From Veillonellaceae bacterium DNF00626 (GTDB taxonomy: Bacteria > Bacillota > Negativicutes > Veillonellales > Dialisteraceae): 47,056 nucleotides of DNA. Positions 7,422-16,989 of the stretch are shown here, piece after piece (position 1 is the first letter of the stretch; every line of letters begins with the position of its first letter). The stretch is from positions 1 to 47,056 of the forward strand of contig KQ960837.1 of assembly GCA_001553355.1 (NCBI GenBank). The letters are read 5' to 3'. The notes below the pieces were generated by a model. The model searched no databases. It saw only the letters and a program-made list of their open reading frames with translations, and was not told where the DNA came from. The position numbers were made by a program, and so were the translations under genes.

Positions 7422-7851
7422 TATTCGTTCTCCAAAAATAAAAAATTATCAGCGCTACACCTACGCACACCGCAATATCTGCCACATTAAATATGGGCCA
7501 TATGCGAAAATCAAAAAAATCTATCACACCCTGTATGCGTACGCGGTCAATAGCATTTCCAAAAGCACCGCCCAAAAGAAAGCCTACTGCCAAAGGAAAA
7601 TAAAAAGGTTCTTTAGGAATTTTATTTCGCAGCCATAAAAAAGCCACAAACAAGAGAACTACAATACCCAGAAAAAAAGCGCTCTGATGAGGAAATATCC
7701 CAAATGCTGCACCGGGATTAATGATATACGTCAAATGAAATATCCCCGGTATCAAAGGCAATGTTTCTCCCAAATCAAAGAAACTCGTTACCATATATTT
7801 CGTTAATTGATCAAGGATAACTACTGTTATCGCTGCATAAATTGTCTGCAT
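7414..7851 (-). CDS. lspA: Prolipoprotein signal peptidase II
   Basis: A 145-residue inner-membrane aspartyl protease that removes signal peptides from lipoproteins, such as the binding protein encoded at 2755-3885. Four hydrophobic segments are visible. The two catalytic Asp blocks are GNAIDRVRIQGVIDFF and FNVADIAVCVG. The frame is open further upstream, but TGGAGG lies 4 bp before the ATG at 7851 (MQTIYAA), giving the family length. It is coupled to rluD. Confidence 0.94.
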   Translation of the reverse strand: MQTIYAAITVVILDQLTKYMVTSFFDLGETLPLIPGIFHLTYIINPGAAFGIFPHQSAFFLGIVVLLFVAFLWLRNKIPKEPFYFPLAVGFLLGGAFGNAIDRVRIQGVIDFFDFRIWPIFNVADIAVCVGVALIIFYFWRTNND

Positions 7852-7923
7852 AAAACCTCCAGTCAATTTATTATAGCATGTAAAAAGTGCAAACAGAATA
7901 TAAAATTCCATTTGCACTCATCA

Positions 7924-8898
7924 TCAATAAGCAATAAACACTTCTACATCTTGTCTGCCAAAGTTATAACATTCTTCAAACGTTTCCATACAAAGATCAA
8001 TTTTATTCCCTTTAATGGCTCCACCGGTATCTGCTGCAATAGCATCACCGTATTGAGGAATATAAACTCTTGTTCCTAACGGAATCACACTGGGATCAAC
8101 AGCAACTGTACCATAACCAGCCCTTGTACCTGTGGCAGTGATACCAAGACCATTTCCATCTGACGGATGATAAGCGGTAGCATTCATTGTCGTTACCCAG
8201 CCTACAGTACCTTCTTTATTTCCCGTGCGAATAATTCCTTTCGTACCCTCTTCAAGGGTTTCCTCTTTGATAATTCCGCTGCGAATCACCTTTCCGTCAG
8301 AAAGAAATTCTTCCACTTCCACTTGGCGTTTTCCCGGCGTTCCTTCTTTAACAATTACTGTTTCATCAGCGCCAAGAGAACTATCATACCAACGTTCATA
8401 TTCACAAGGTGCATTTTCTACACGCTCCACAGTGCGCACAGTATAAGGCACTACATGAATCACCATATTCCGCGTAACTTTTGTCAATGCATCTTCTGTT
8501 GACATGACAGATCGCCAATCATACCCGGCATCATTCAAAACACCTTGCACCGTTTGCTGCGTAGTATAAATGACTTTAGATTTTCCATTTTCTACCACAG
8601 TTACAGGGACAGCACGTTCTACATAAAGCAAAGAACCATTTTCTACTGACTCGGTACTAGTCCAATACTTGTCATAAGTACCCAAAGGTTTTTCCAAGTC
8701 TTTCAATATTTTCCCAAAATTACTGCCTTTTGTTTCTATGATTTTCTTTTTAGAACCATCATAAACAATTACCTTCTTCACTTTCGATTGAGAAGTCACT
8801 GCATCAGCAAACGTAGCTGATGCGGAAAGAAAACAAAGAACAAATGTCAGGAATAAGGAAATTATTATTTTTATTTTTTCAAAAGCTAATTTTTTCAT
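7924..8898 (-). CDS. Secreted G5/3D-domain cell-wall protein (YabE-like)
   Basis: A 324-residue exported protein. A signal peptide of about 32 residues ends ATFADA. Two DUF348 (ubiquitin-like) modules follow (YDGSKKKIIETKG and VVENGKSKVIYTT), then a G5 domain ending GIIKEETLEEG, then a C-terminal 3D domain from MNATAYHPSDG to DVEVFIAY with the three conserved Asp, including DTGGAIKGNKID. The 3D domain is the MltA-type lytic transglycosylase catalytic fold, so it probably cleaves peptidoglycan, like Bacillus YabE. The start is chosen at GAGAGGTGAACATG; the upstream extension lacks a signal. Confidence 0.88.
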   Translation of the reverse strand: MKKLAFEKIKIIISLFLTFVLCFLSASATFADAVTSQSKVKKVIVYDGSKKKIIETKGSNFGKILKDLEKPLGTYDKYWTSTESVENGSLLYVERAVPVTVVENGKSKVIYTTQQTVQGVLNDAGYDWRSVMSTEDALTKVTRNMVIHVVPYTVRTVERVENAPCEYERWYDSSLGADETVIVKEGTPGKRQVEVEEFLSDGKVIRSGIIKEETLEEGTKGIIRTGNKEGTVGWVTTMNATAYHPSDGNGLGITATGTRAGYGTVAVDPSVIPLGTRVYIPQYGDAIAADTGGAIKGNKIDLCMETFEECYNFGRQDVEVFIAY

Positions 8899-8920
8899 GT
8901 TCACCTCTCCCACGGTCGTT

Positions 8921-8948
8921 ATTCTACCATAGGTGGACATTTTGTCAA
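8921..8948 (-). promoter_or_regulatory. Promoter of the 3D-domain protein gene
   Basis: TTGACA (8943-8948), 16-bp spacer, TAGAAT (8921-8926) on the minus strand, about 22 bp before the start codon. Confidence 0.7.
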
Positions 8949-9419
8949 ATTTAGGTGAGTTTACAATTTATTTTTACGCTATTTTCACTATATTTATTGA
9001 TTTTTTGAAATTTACCCCTCTCGTAAAATGCAACGGACTTTATTTATCCATCTCAAGAAATATATAATATTTTCTTTTGTTTGGTCTGTTTTCACACTTT
9101 GTTAATTGTCAATGTTGTCCTTTACCAATAGACATTTATCATTTTGAGTGAAAAAAGAAGTAAAAATTAATTCCCATAAAAAATGACTTTATCACATTTT
9201 GACTTAGCCAAAGAATAATTTCGCATTCCTTCTCACTCACTCTTTGCATTTTTGCTTATGGGATTTTTTCGACCCATTTCTTCCCTTTCCTCCGTCATTA
9301 AATCATTAGAATTTGTTTAAAAGTGGGAAAGAATATTTATTTTGTTCGTTTATATGTTTGCCATTCCCTAAAAATCTTCATTTTCGATATCTTTTTGCAT
9401 TTGATTACCCTTTTACAAC
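8949..9419. other. AT-rich intergenic stretch, nothing recognised
   Basis: About 470 bp without a supportable gene, RNA motif or repeat. It separates the promoter of the 3D-domain gene from the ppk1 terminator. Short open frames here lack ribosome-binding sites and coding bias. Confidence 0.5.
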
Positions 9420-9452
9420 AAAAGCCTTATGCGTCTTTTCCATAAGGCTTTT
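9420..9452. terminator. Terminator of ppk1
   Basis: Perfect 12-bp arms AAAAGCCTTATG (9420-9431) and CATAAGGCTTTT (9441-9452), with T-runs possible on both strands. It lies about 30 bp after the ppk1 stop. Confidence 0.8.
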
Positions 9453-9480
9453 ATATTGCTTCTATTTACGTTTTTATCTC

Positions 9481-11625
9481 TCATCGAACAGGTATATAAT
9501 GGACCAATTTTTCAGCTAATGTCATTTCTTTTGTTCTTATTCTTTTTTCTGCCAATGACTGGAAATAGTCTTGAGCACATAATTTATTTTCCTCCGCCGC
9601 TGTTTTGATCCATGTCCCATCAGGCTGCATGATATAGGCTTTTTGGTTATCTTCCAATTCTATATCCAACATCTTTTTTATCCGCTGTTTGATATCTATA
9701 TCATCTATACCAATCATGAGTTCTACACGATCATTCAAGTTTCTCGGCATCCAATCGGCACTACTGATATATATTTCTTCTCGACCGCCGTTTCTAAACC
9801 AAAAAATACGACTATGTTCCAAGAAACGCCCGACAATACTGCGAACGGAAATATTTTCACTAATCCCGGGAATCCCCGGTTTTAAAACACAAATGCCCCG
9901 TACAATCAATTCTATTTTGACTCCCACTTGTGAAGCTTCATAGAGTTTCGCAATAATTCCTTTATCCAAGAGCGAATTCATTTTCGCTATAATATGAGCT
10001 TCTTCTCCTTTTTTGGCATATTCTATTTCCCTTTCAATCATCGCCATTGATTGTTCTCTTAGATTAATCGGTGCCACGATAAAGGATTGCCATGTGGGCG
10101 GATCGGAATAACCGGAAAGCAGGTTAAAGAACGCAGACGCATCTTTTCCTAATTTATCACTGCCGCTAAGTATCCCTAAATCCGTATATAGTTTCGCCGT
10201 CGATGCGTTATAATTTCCTGTCCCAATATGCACATATCTCCGAATACCTTCTTTTTCTCTTCTAATTACCAATGTACATTTAGAATGTGTTTTAAGTCCT
10301 ACCAACCCATAGATTACATGAGCACCGGCCTTTTCTAATCGCCGTGCCATTTGTATATTATTCGCTTCATCAAAACGCGCTTTCACTTCCATAAGTACGG
10401 TTACTTGTTTACCGTTTTGTGCGGCTTTTTCTAAGGCTTGCACAATGGATCCGGAGGATTTTACTCGATAGAGCGTCTGTTTAATAGCCAACACATCTTT
10501 GTCAATAGCGGCAGAAAATAAAAATTTTTCTACCGATTCTTCAAAAGACTCATAGGGAAGATGTACCAGTAAGTCTTTTTCTTTAATCATGTCAAATATA
10601 TTCTTATCATTACTAAATTGCAGCATACTCCACGGGGTATGGGGATGCGCTTCGGGATAACGCAGATAATCATAACCTTTGATGTCATAAAAGGCAAAAA
10701 ACACTGTTAAATCTATCGGCCCATCTATTTCATACATATCTTCTTTCCGAAGATTCATATCTTGCGTCATAAAGCGTTGCATAAAACGACTTGTTCCCCG
10801 CTCAAATTCCACGCGAACCGACTGCCCCCATTGCCGTTTCCTTAGTTGCCTTTCCACTTCCACCACTAAATCCCGCGCATCTTCTTCATCAATATACAAA
10901 TCGGCATCTCGAGTAATACGGAAAGTATGTGCTTCCAGTAAATCGTAACCGATGAAAAAGCGCGAAGCAAAATGCATAAGTACATCTTCCAAGAAAATAA
11001 ATTTCTTTTCGTTTCCGGTAGCAGGTATCGCAATAATTCTTGACAACACAGATGGTACCGGAACAACAGCGGTTTTTACGTCAATATCATTTTCCTCATC
11101 AATGGACATATCTCGTTCATTTCTCTCCAGAAGCATGGCAATGTTCAAACTTTTGGACGTCAAAAACGGAAAAGGATGCGAAGAATCCACCGCCATCGGT
11201 GTAACCACGGGAAATACTTCCCTTTCAAAATAATTCTCGAGCCACTTTTTTTCTTCCTCATTTAAACTTTCAGGTTTTACGAAAAAGATGCCTTCTTTCG
11301 CTAAGGCCGCCACAAGAGATTTAAATAATACATATTGTTTAGCCACTAATTTTTGACAAGTTTCTGAAATATTTTCCAACTGTTCCACCGGTGTCATATG
11401 AGCAATATCACGGCTCATTACATGATTATCCCGTTGATGACGTAACCCTGCCACACGTATCATAAAAAACTCATCCAAATTAGATGAAGTAATCGCTAAA
11501 AATTTTAACTTCTCAAGCAGAGGATTCCCCGGATCTTCCGCTTCTTGCAAGACTCGTTTATTAAAAGCAAGCCATGATAATTCCCGATTGAGATAGTAAT
11601 GATAACTTTTCACATCTGTATCCAT
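9481..11625 (-). CDS. ppk1: Polyphosphate kinase
   Basis: A 714-residue PPK1 that reversibly polymerises ATP gamma-phosphate into polyphosphate. The N-terminal domain opens with YLNRELSWLAFNKRVLQEA, the family hallmark. The catalytic PLD-like domains carry the phospho-acceptor His in LKTHSKCTLVIRRE and the second His in RYVHIGTGNYNASTAKLYTDLG. The length is full. It starts one base after the stop of the degenerate Ppx-like gene, so the pair is co-transcribed and probably co-translated. A canonical exopolyphosphatase gene lies divergently 1.7 kb away. Confidence 0.96.
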   Translation of the reverse strand: MDTDVKSYHYYLNRELSWLAFNKRVLQEAEDPGNPLLEKLKFLAITSSNLDEFFMIRVAGLRHQRDNHVMSRDIAHMTPVEQLENISETCQKLVAKQYVLFKSLVAALAKEGIFFVKPESLNEEEKKWLENYFEREVFPVVTPMAVDSSHPFPFLTSKSLNIAMLLERNERDMSIDEENDIDVKTAVVPVPSVLSRIIAIPATGNEKKFIFLEDVLMHFASRFFIGYDLLEAHTFRITRDADLYIDEEDARDLVVEVERQLRKRQWGQSVRVEFERGTSRFMQRFMTQDMNLRKEDMYEIDGPIDLTVFFAFYDIKGYDYLRYPEAHPHTPWSMLQFSNDKNIFDMIKEKDLLVHLPYESFEESVEKFLFSAAIDKDVLAIKQTLYRVKSSGSIVQALEKAAQNGKQVTVLMEVKARFDEANNIQMARRLEKAGAHVIYGLVGLKTHSKCTLVIRREKEGIRRYVHIGTGNYNASTAKLYTDLGILSGSDKLGKDASAFFNLLSGYSDPPTWQSFIVAPINLREQSMAMIEREIEYAKKGEEAHIIAKMNSLLDKGIIAKLYEASQVGVKIELIVRGICVLKPGIPGISENISVRSIVGRFLEHSRIFWFRNGGREEIYISSADWMPRNLNDRVELMIGIDDIDIKQRIKKMLDIELEDNQKAYIMQPDGTWIKTAAEENKLCAQDYFQSLAEKRIRTKEMTLAEKLVHYIPVR

Positions 11626-11626
11626 A

Positions 11627-13183
11627 TTATCGTTTCTCCAATTTCACTGCCACACCATATACATTTTCAAACAATTCTTTGTTCTTTTCAAATATCCATC
11701 GTTCTAACGCGGTATTTTCATCGCTGTCATATTCAATCAAAAGACAATCCCCCGACATTCGTACCATCACATCTTTCATTTTTTGTTTCCTCGAAATATC
11801 CATAGCACGCGCCAAACGGAAAATAGCAATTAATTTCAGTACAACTATTTTTGCCATATCTGATATAACGGCATAAGGTTTTTCATCGATTTGCGGTATT
11901 CCTTTATGGTCATAATAAACAATACACGCCACTATATCTTTTTCTTTATCCGAAATACCAAAAATATCTGTCCCTCTAATTAAATTCCATGCATGAAGAG
12001 ATGAATCGAGTAAATTCACATATTTCCCTATTTGATAGAGAATAATAGCCATACGAAGTAAAAATTCATCTCGATCAGTAATTCCACCATATTTCTTTAA
12101 TTCTGAAAACATCATATGGCTGTAATATTCTAACGCCTTCGTATGTGCCGTTTCATAGTAATACGACTTGGCAATAGCACGAGTAAGCTCTAAATTTTGC
12201 CCTCGCATGTATAAAATCGCACTTTCTTTATGCTTTTCTGCCCCATAAAAACCTGTCACAGCTTCCACAAAGGAAATACCGGATATTAAAATATGATTGG
12301 TCGATACGTGATTAATTATTTCCTTATATATATAAATGGATGGCCATATAGTCATCGACTGCCATTCGTCAATCACCTTTTCATCACGTTGATTTATCAT
12401 AGATAAAAATCCTGAATCACTATAAAACTTCCTGAACACATCCGGATTAACTTCAGTGATATTTCCTTCTCCCACAGGCAATTGCATTAGCTTTATGATA
12501 ATTCCTGCTTCGCGCCCGGAGAATATAACAGATAACGGATGATAACTGTTAACAGCACCCCAAAGCGGTTCCATAATCGCATGAATATATTCTTCCATCG
12601 CTCGCGGAAAATCCTGGGATTCTCGCTGACTTGACTTGAATGTTTCCAATAGACGAAGCGTACCTATATGGACATTATGCTGATAGGTCAAAGTCCCTTT
12701 TGTCCATAAAGTAAATCCCACACAGCCGGATGTAATATCCACAAAAAGAAGATTCTCCCCTAAATCATATTTCTTATCACGACACATCTTTCTCATACCG
12801 TATTGAAGCCAAAAGTGCTTATAATATATTTCCTGCGGCATATCAACGACCTGTACGATAAATCCTGTATTCACTCGGATAAGATCCAATACAGAAAGAC
12901 AATTTTCCGCTTCCCGAAGCACAGCCGTAGCATACACTTTATATTCCGTCACTTGATAATCATCAAGCAATTGCTTTAACCCCCGAAGCATATCGCAAAG
13001 GCGACGAGTGGAAGAAAAAGATAATTTTTTATTAAGAAATACTTCCTCACCAAAAGATGTTTGTTTCCGCACCGATTCAATCACACGAATATCATCAATA
13101 GCCGCATAAGAAACAATTTTCATGGATAAATTGGAAGAGCCTATATGAATGACTCCATACATTGAAGCCTTCTTTTCTGTCAT
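11627..13183 (-). CDS. Degenerate Ppx/GppA-like protein upstream of ppk1
   Basis: About 518 residues, collinear with Ppx/GppA plus C-terminal HD layout, but the active sites are eroded. The phosphate-1 loop, DLGSNSIR in the neighbouring ppx, reads HIGSSNLSMKI. The second glycine loop, DLGGASLEI there, reads VDITSGCVGFTL. The HD motif, LLHDTGKYI there, reads ILYQIGKYV, losing both metal ligands. The fold is probably kept but catalysis is doubtful; a regulatory or polyphosphate-sensing partner of PPK is an inference. TGAGGA sits too close to the first ATG, so I prefer the second (13183). It is full length with no frameshift, so it is not a simple pseudogene. Confidence 0.75.
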   Translation of the reverse strand: MTEKKASMYGVIHIGSSNLSMKIVSYAAIDDIRVIESVRKQTSFGEEVFLNKKLSFSSTRRLCDMLRGLKQLLDDYQVTEYKVYATAVLREAENCLSVLDLIRVNTGFIVQVVDMPQEIYYKHFWLQYGMRKMCRDKKYDLGENLLFVDITSGCVGFTLWTKGTLTYQHNVHIGTLRLLETFKSSQRESQDFPRAMEEYIHAIMEPLWGAVNSYHPLSVIFSGREAGIIIKLMQLPVGEGNITEVNPDVFRKFYSDSGFLSMINQRDEKVIDEWQSMTIWPSIYIYKEIINHVSTNHILISGISFVEAVTGFYGAEKHKESAILYMRGQNLELTRAIAKSYYYETAHTKALEYYSHMMFSELKKYGGITDRDEFLLRMAIILYQIGKYVNLLDSSLHAWNLIRGTDIFGISDKEKDIVACIVYYDHKGIPQIDEKPYAVISDMAKIVVLKLIAIFRLARAMDISRKQKMKDVMVRMSGDCLLIEYDSDENTALERWIFEKNKELFENVYGVAVKLEKR

Positions 13184-13347
13184 AGTCATTCCTCATTTCA
13201 TCAACTATTTAAAAATATAGTATTATACATATATTATATATGAGAATGGTAAAAAAGAAATAAAAAAATCAATCTATCTATCAATTCTATGCACAACAGC
13301 ACTTTCGTTGTAAAATAAAGATAGTTGCACAAAGAAAGGAAATATTT

Positions 13348-14925
13348 ATGAACCGTATCGCCATCATCGACTTAGGCTCTAACTCCATCCGTTTCATTAT
13401 CATGGAAATTTCTAAAGACGGCGTCTATCGTCTCATTTACCAAGAAAAGAAACCCATTCGCTTAGCTGAAGGAATGACACTAAAATCGCCCCTTCTCACA
13501 GAACATGCCCAAGAGCGAGCTTTGCACTGTCTACAAGTATATCGTCATATCGCTGACGCTTACCAAGTCATAAAAATTATCGCCGTTGCCACAGCAGCAG
13601 TCAGAAATGCTCACAACGGCTCATCCTTTCTCAAAAAAGTTCGTTCTCTCACTCACATTCCCATGACAATCGTCAGTGGGAAACAAGAGGCAGCTTTAGG
13701 CTTTATCGGTGTACTTCACACGATTCCCATGTCTGATTTCATACTCTTTGACTTAGGCGGTGCCAGTTTAGAAATATCTTTAGTGCAAAACCACAAACGT
13801 ATACACTCCGTGAGTATTCCTATCGGTGCACTTACGTTAACGGAAAAATTCAAAACAGGGGGACATGTATCTCCTGCCATTATAAAAAATATACAAAACT
13901 ATATAAAAGAACGATTCACAAAAATTCCGTGGCTTGCTAAAGCAAAACTTCCGGTCATTGGCATCGGCGGCACAGTACGAAACTTAGGAAAAATTTATCA
14001 AAGAAAAACCAACTATCCTTTACCGAAAGTGCATCAATACCAAATATCCGCCAAAAATCTTCTCCCTCTGATCACTCACATCAGCCAATGTACGCTGGAA
14101 GAACGCCGGAAGATACCGGGACTTTCACCGGAACGGAATGACATTATCACCGCCGGTGCTCTTATTATAGGAGAATTAATAAAATATACCCAAACAAAAT
14201 ATATTACTATTTCCGGTTGTGGTCTTAGAGAAGGTCTATTCTACCACTGGTATGCCCCCATTTATGACCCGAAGGGCGAAACATATAAAAATATGCTTAT
14301 TTCTTCCACCCGAAACTTTTACAATACTTTTCCTCACGAAAATGATAAACACACCCGATTTGTAACAGCGCTTGCACTTTCCCTTTTCGACCAGTGGCAA
14401 CAAACATTACAACTTCCGAATTATGTAAGAAATATTCTCTATACTGCTGCCTTACTTCACGATACAGGAAAATACATCAATTACTACAATCATGAAAAAC
14501 ACAGCACTTACATGATCTCTCACGCACGAATTTACGGATGGACGCACAAAGAACAAATCATGTGCGCCGTCACCTGTGCCTTTCATCATCGTTTTTCTGC
14601 CAAAGTACTAAAATCCATACCGGAAATATCTATTCTAAATGAAAAAGATCTCATCCAAGTCAAAACTATTTCCTGTATTCTCGCTTTAGCAGAAGCCTTA
14701 GATGCCGGATATGATGAATCCATCTCGCAAATCATAGGAAATACAAAAAAGGAAATTTTAAATCTCCGCGTATACCTAAAAGGAAATCACCTTCACATTT
14801 ACCAATACACAACCAAACAAATCACGGAAACATTTCGGAAAATTATCAATCGACCACTTCACATAGAATGGTATCCCGACAGTCAAAAACAAGAACTTAT
14901 CCAACTAATGGCAGACCTTCTATAA
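13348..14925 (+). CDS. ppx: Exopolyphosphatase (Ppx/GppA family) with HD domain
   Basis: A 525-residue enzyme of the ASKHA fold that releases phosphate from polyphosphate, possibly also from pppGpp. It has RIAIIDLGSNSIRFIIME at the N-terminus, the catalytic Glu region SGKQEAALGF, the second phosphate loop FDLGGASLEIS and GIGGTVRNLGK. From about residue 330 an HD-type domain follows (LLHDTGKYINYYNHEKHS, then AFHH). AAGGA lies 7 bp before the ATG. It is divergent from the degenerate paralog-ppk1 pair, so polymer synthesis and degradation genes sit together. Confidence 0.92.
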   Translation: MNRIAIIDLGSNSIRFIIMEISKDGVYRLIYQEKKPIRLAEGMTLKSPLLTEHAQERALHCLQVYRHIADAYQVIKIIAVATAAVRNAHNGSSFLKKVRSLTHIPMTIVSGKQEAALGFIGVLHTIPMSDFILFDLGGASLEISLVQNHKRIHSVSIPIGALTLTEKFKTGGHVSPAIIKNIQNYIKERFTKIPWLAKAKLPVIGIGGTVRNLGKIYQRKTNYPLPKVHQYQISAKNLLPLITHISQCTLEERRKIPGLSPERNDIITAGALIIGELIKYTQTKYITISGCGLREGLFYHWYAPIYDPKGETYKNMLISSTRNFYNTFPHENDKHTRFVTALALSLFDQWQQTLQLPNYVRNILYTAALLHDTGKYINYYNHEKHSTYMISHARIYGWTHKEQIMCAVTCAFHHRFSAKVLKSIPEISILNEKDLIQVKTISCILALAEALDAGYDESISQIIGNTKKEILNLRVYLKGNHLHIYQYTTKQITETFRKIINRPLHIEWYPDSQKQELIQLMADLL

Positions 14926-14931
14926 AAGAAA

Positions 14932-14963
14932 AATCGATTCCCATAAAAAGGAATCGGTTTTTT
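14932..14963. terminator. Terminator shared by ppx and queF
   Basis: Arms AATCGATTCC and GGAATCGGTT (one G-T pair) around a short A-rich loop, followed on the plus strand by a run of T. It lies between two convergent genes. Confidence 0.75.
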
Positions 14964-14965
14964 TA

Positions 14966-15457
14966 TTATCTATTTCGTACCATTTCCGGTGACAAATCAT
15001 GATGAAGCAATCGATAGCGAGCAAATTCCACCCAATCTGTACCGGGCTTACCATAATTCGCATAAGGATCGATGGACAAACCGCCACGAGGTAAAAACTT
15101 CCCCCACACCTCCATATATCGAGGTTGTAGCAATTGAACCAAATCATGCAAAATCATATTCACACAATCCTCATGAAAATCCCCATGATTACGATAACTA
15201 AAAAGATATAACTTCAACGACTTACTCTCTACAATATATTCATCAGGAATATAAGAAATATATACAGTCGCAAAATCCGGTTGCCCTGTCTTCGGACACA
15301 AACTGGTAAACTCCGGACAATTAAATTTCACAAAATAGTCATTATCTTTATGTTTATTGGGAATCTTCTCCAATACAGACGGATCATAATCATATGCATA
15401 CTTTGTCTCCTGATTTCCAAGAGCATGCAACTTTTCAATACCTTCTCTATGTTCCAT
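14966..15457 (-). CDS. queF: NADPH-dependent preQ0 reductase
   Basis: A 163-residue type-I (YkvM-like) QueF of the tunnelling fold, reducing 7-cyano-7-deazaguanine to preQ1 for queuosine. The catalytic block is [13 protein letters not shown] with Cys54 (thioimide) and Asp61 (proton donor). The NADPH/substrate motif [20 protein letters not shown] follows. GGACGGAGG precedes the ATG. No other queuosine gene is next to it; it lies 34 bp after the end of ecfT on the same strand and could be read from that transcript. Confidence 0.95.
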   Translation of the reverse strand: MEHREGIEKLHALGNQETKYAYDYDPSVLEKIPNKHKDNDYFVKFNCPEFTSLCPKTGQPDFATVYISYIPDEYIVESKSLKLYLFSYRNHGDFHEDCVNMILHDLVQLLQPRYMEVWGKFLPRGGLSIDPYANYGKPGTDWVEFARYRLLHHDLSPEMVRNR

Positions 15458-15490
15458 AAACGCCTCCGTCCCTATTGTACCAAATCACCA

Positions 15491-16174
15491 TCAAAATCCG
15501 CAATGAACTCTTCCGTAAATAATCGCTATTGTCACCAAAAGAACCAATACCAGCATCATATAATCGCCCAACTTCGGTATCACATTTCCCATAAATGTTC
15601 TCTGCTTACCGCCGAACCCTCGAAATTCAAGAGATAACGCCATCGTTTCACTACGCCCCAAAGAACGAAGCATCAATGGTCTAACGATAGACATATACCG
15701 CTTTACTTGGCGGAAAAAATTTCCTTTCACCGCAAGCCCACGACAAGCCTGCGCCTCTCCGATTTCTCGATTTTCTGATATAAAATCCGGAATAAAACGA
15801 AGCCCGGCAGTAAACATAAATGCATATTCATAAGGTACACGAAGTTGCCGTACCATAGCAGTTGTCAAATCCTGAAGCTTGGTAGTCGTTAAAAGATAAA
15901 TAAAAAGCAAAGTCATTCCAAGCATGCGAAGCGCTGCTACATAAGATTCCTCTTTCGTGCCGCCGCCTACATATTCAACCAATCCCAAGAAAGCGGCGAA
16001 AACCACAAGCATCACCACTGCCTTTATATTTCCAAAAAATGCTCGAGCAAGCAATAGCAATACTACTTCTACCCCGCATAAAATCAAAAGACTATACGGT
16101 TCATGAAGGACAAGCGCCCAAACAGCAGTCCCTATGGTCAAAATAATTTTCGTTATCGGTACTAAACTTCTCAT
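15491..16174 (-). CDS. ecfT: ECF transporter transmembrane subunit T
   Basis: A 227-residue energy-coupling-factor T subunit with about 5-6 membrane helices. The coupling-helix Ala-Arg-Gly-type motifs that contact the ATPases appear as EAQACRGLAVKG and LSLEFRGFGG. It follows the second ATPase gene with an ATGA overlap (16171-16174), which sets the start at MRSLVPITK. It forms the membrane scaffold that joins the fused S/A1 protein and A2. Confidence 0.92.
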   Translation of the reverse strand: MRSLVPITKIILTIGTAVWALVLHEPYSLLILCGVEVVLLLLARAFFGNIKAVVMLVVFAAFLGLVEYVGGGTKEESYVAALRMLGMTLLFIYLLTTTKLQDLTTAMVRQLRVPYEYAFMFTAGLRFIPDFISENREIGEAQACRGLAVKGNFFRQVKRYMSIVRPLMLRSLGRSETMALSLEFRGFGGKQRTFMGNVIPKLGDYMMLVLVLLVTIAIIYGRVHCGF

Positions 16175-16989
16175 CGAACACTCGCCCCTTTCAATGCTAA
16201 AAACGTACGGCAAAATACATCCATATCTTTGCAATATGGCGCTCCCGGTAAAGAACGTCCCAAAATCACGGACGGCGGATAAGATAACCCCAAACTTTCC
16301 GGATTATAAGCCCCTGAAAATAACTTCTCCGGCGCTCCATCAAACGCCACCTTCTTCTCTGCAATAACCACCACGCGCGAACAATCTCGAGCCACAATAT
16401 CCATATCATGCGTCACAAAAATCACCGTAATACCCTTATCACAAAGGCGATGCATTAAAGATACTAATTTACTACGTTCTCTTCCATCCTGTCCGCTCGT
16501 CGGTTCATCCAAAACCAAAAACTTTGTATGCATAGCCAAAGCAGAAGCAATCGCCACACGCTGCTGATCTCCACGAGATAACATACGCGGATATTCTTTT
16601 GCCAAATCCGTCAAATCCGTATCATGAAGAGCTTCCTTCACTACAACATCAAGATCCGCTCCCCGTTTCCCCTGCTGATAAGGACCAAAAGCCACTTCCT
16701 CATAAACCGTAGGCATAAACATCTGCCTATCCGGCTGCTGAAATACATAACCGATAAATCGACTCCGCATAGTAGCATCCTCAGAAGTGATATCCATACC
16801 ATCAAAAAATATATTTCCCGATGCCGGATATTCTAAACCTGTCAACAAACGTGTCACTGTCGTTTTACCACTACCATTACGACCGCTCACCGCCACAAAT
16901 TCCCCTCTACCAAAAGAAAGAGAAATACCATCCAACACATACGGATCCTTTTTAGTATACCGAAAACTTACATCTTTAAGCTCCAACAT
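16171..16989 (-). CDS. ecfA2: ECF transporter ATPase A2
   Basis: A 272-residue ABC ATPase. Walker A is SGRNGSGKTT, the Q-loop YVFQQPDRQMFMPTVYEEVA matches the ECF Q-helix pattern, the signature is LSRGDQQRV and Walker B FLVLDEPTSGQD. The start (MLELKDVSF) follows GGGGGACAGGGAC and overlaps the end of the upstream fused gene by 14 bp. It pairs with the A domain of that fusion to make the heterodimeric motor. The end of the protein is extended beyond the usual core, as in other EcfA proteins. Confidence 0.92.
   Translation of the reverse strand: MLELKDVSFRYTKKDPYVLDGISLSFGRGEFVAVSGRNGSGKTTVTRLLTGLEYPASGNIFFDGMDITSEDATMRSRFIGYVFQQPDRQMFMPTVYEEVAFGPYQQGKRGADLDVVVKEALHDTDLTDLAKEYPRMLSRGDQQRVAIASALAMHTKFLVLDEPTSGQDGRERSKLVSLMHRLCDKGITVIFVTHDMDIVARDCSRVVVIAEKKVAFDGAPEKLFSGAYNPESLGLSYPPSVILGRSLPGAPYCKDMDVFCRTFLALKGASVR

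Noticed and set aside
11627-13183. Pseudogene call for the degenerate Ppx-like gene
   Set aside because: The frame is full length without stops or shifts and is coupled to ppk1; loss of motifs without frame decay argues for a retained non-catalytic role.
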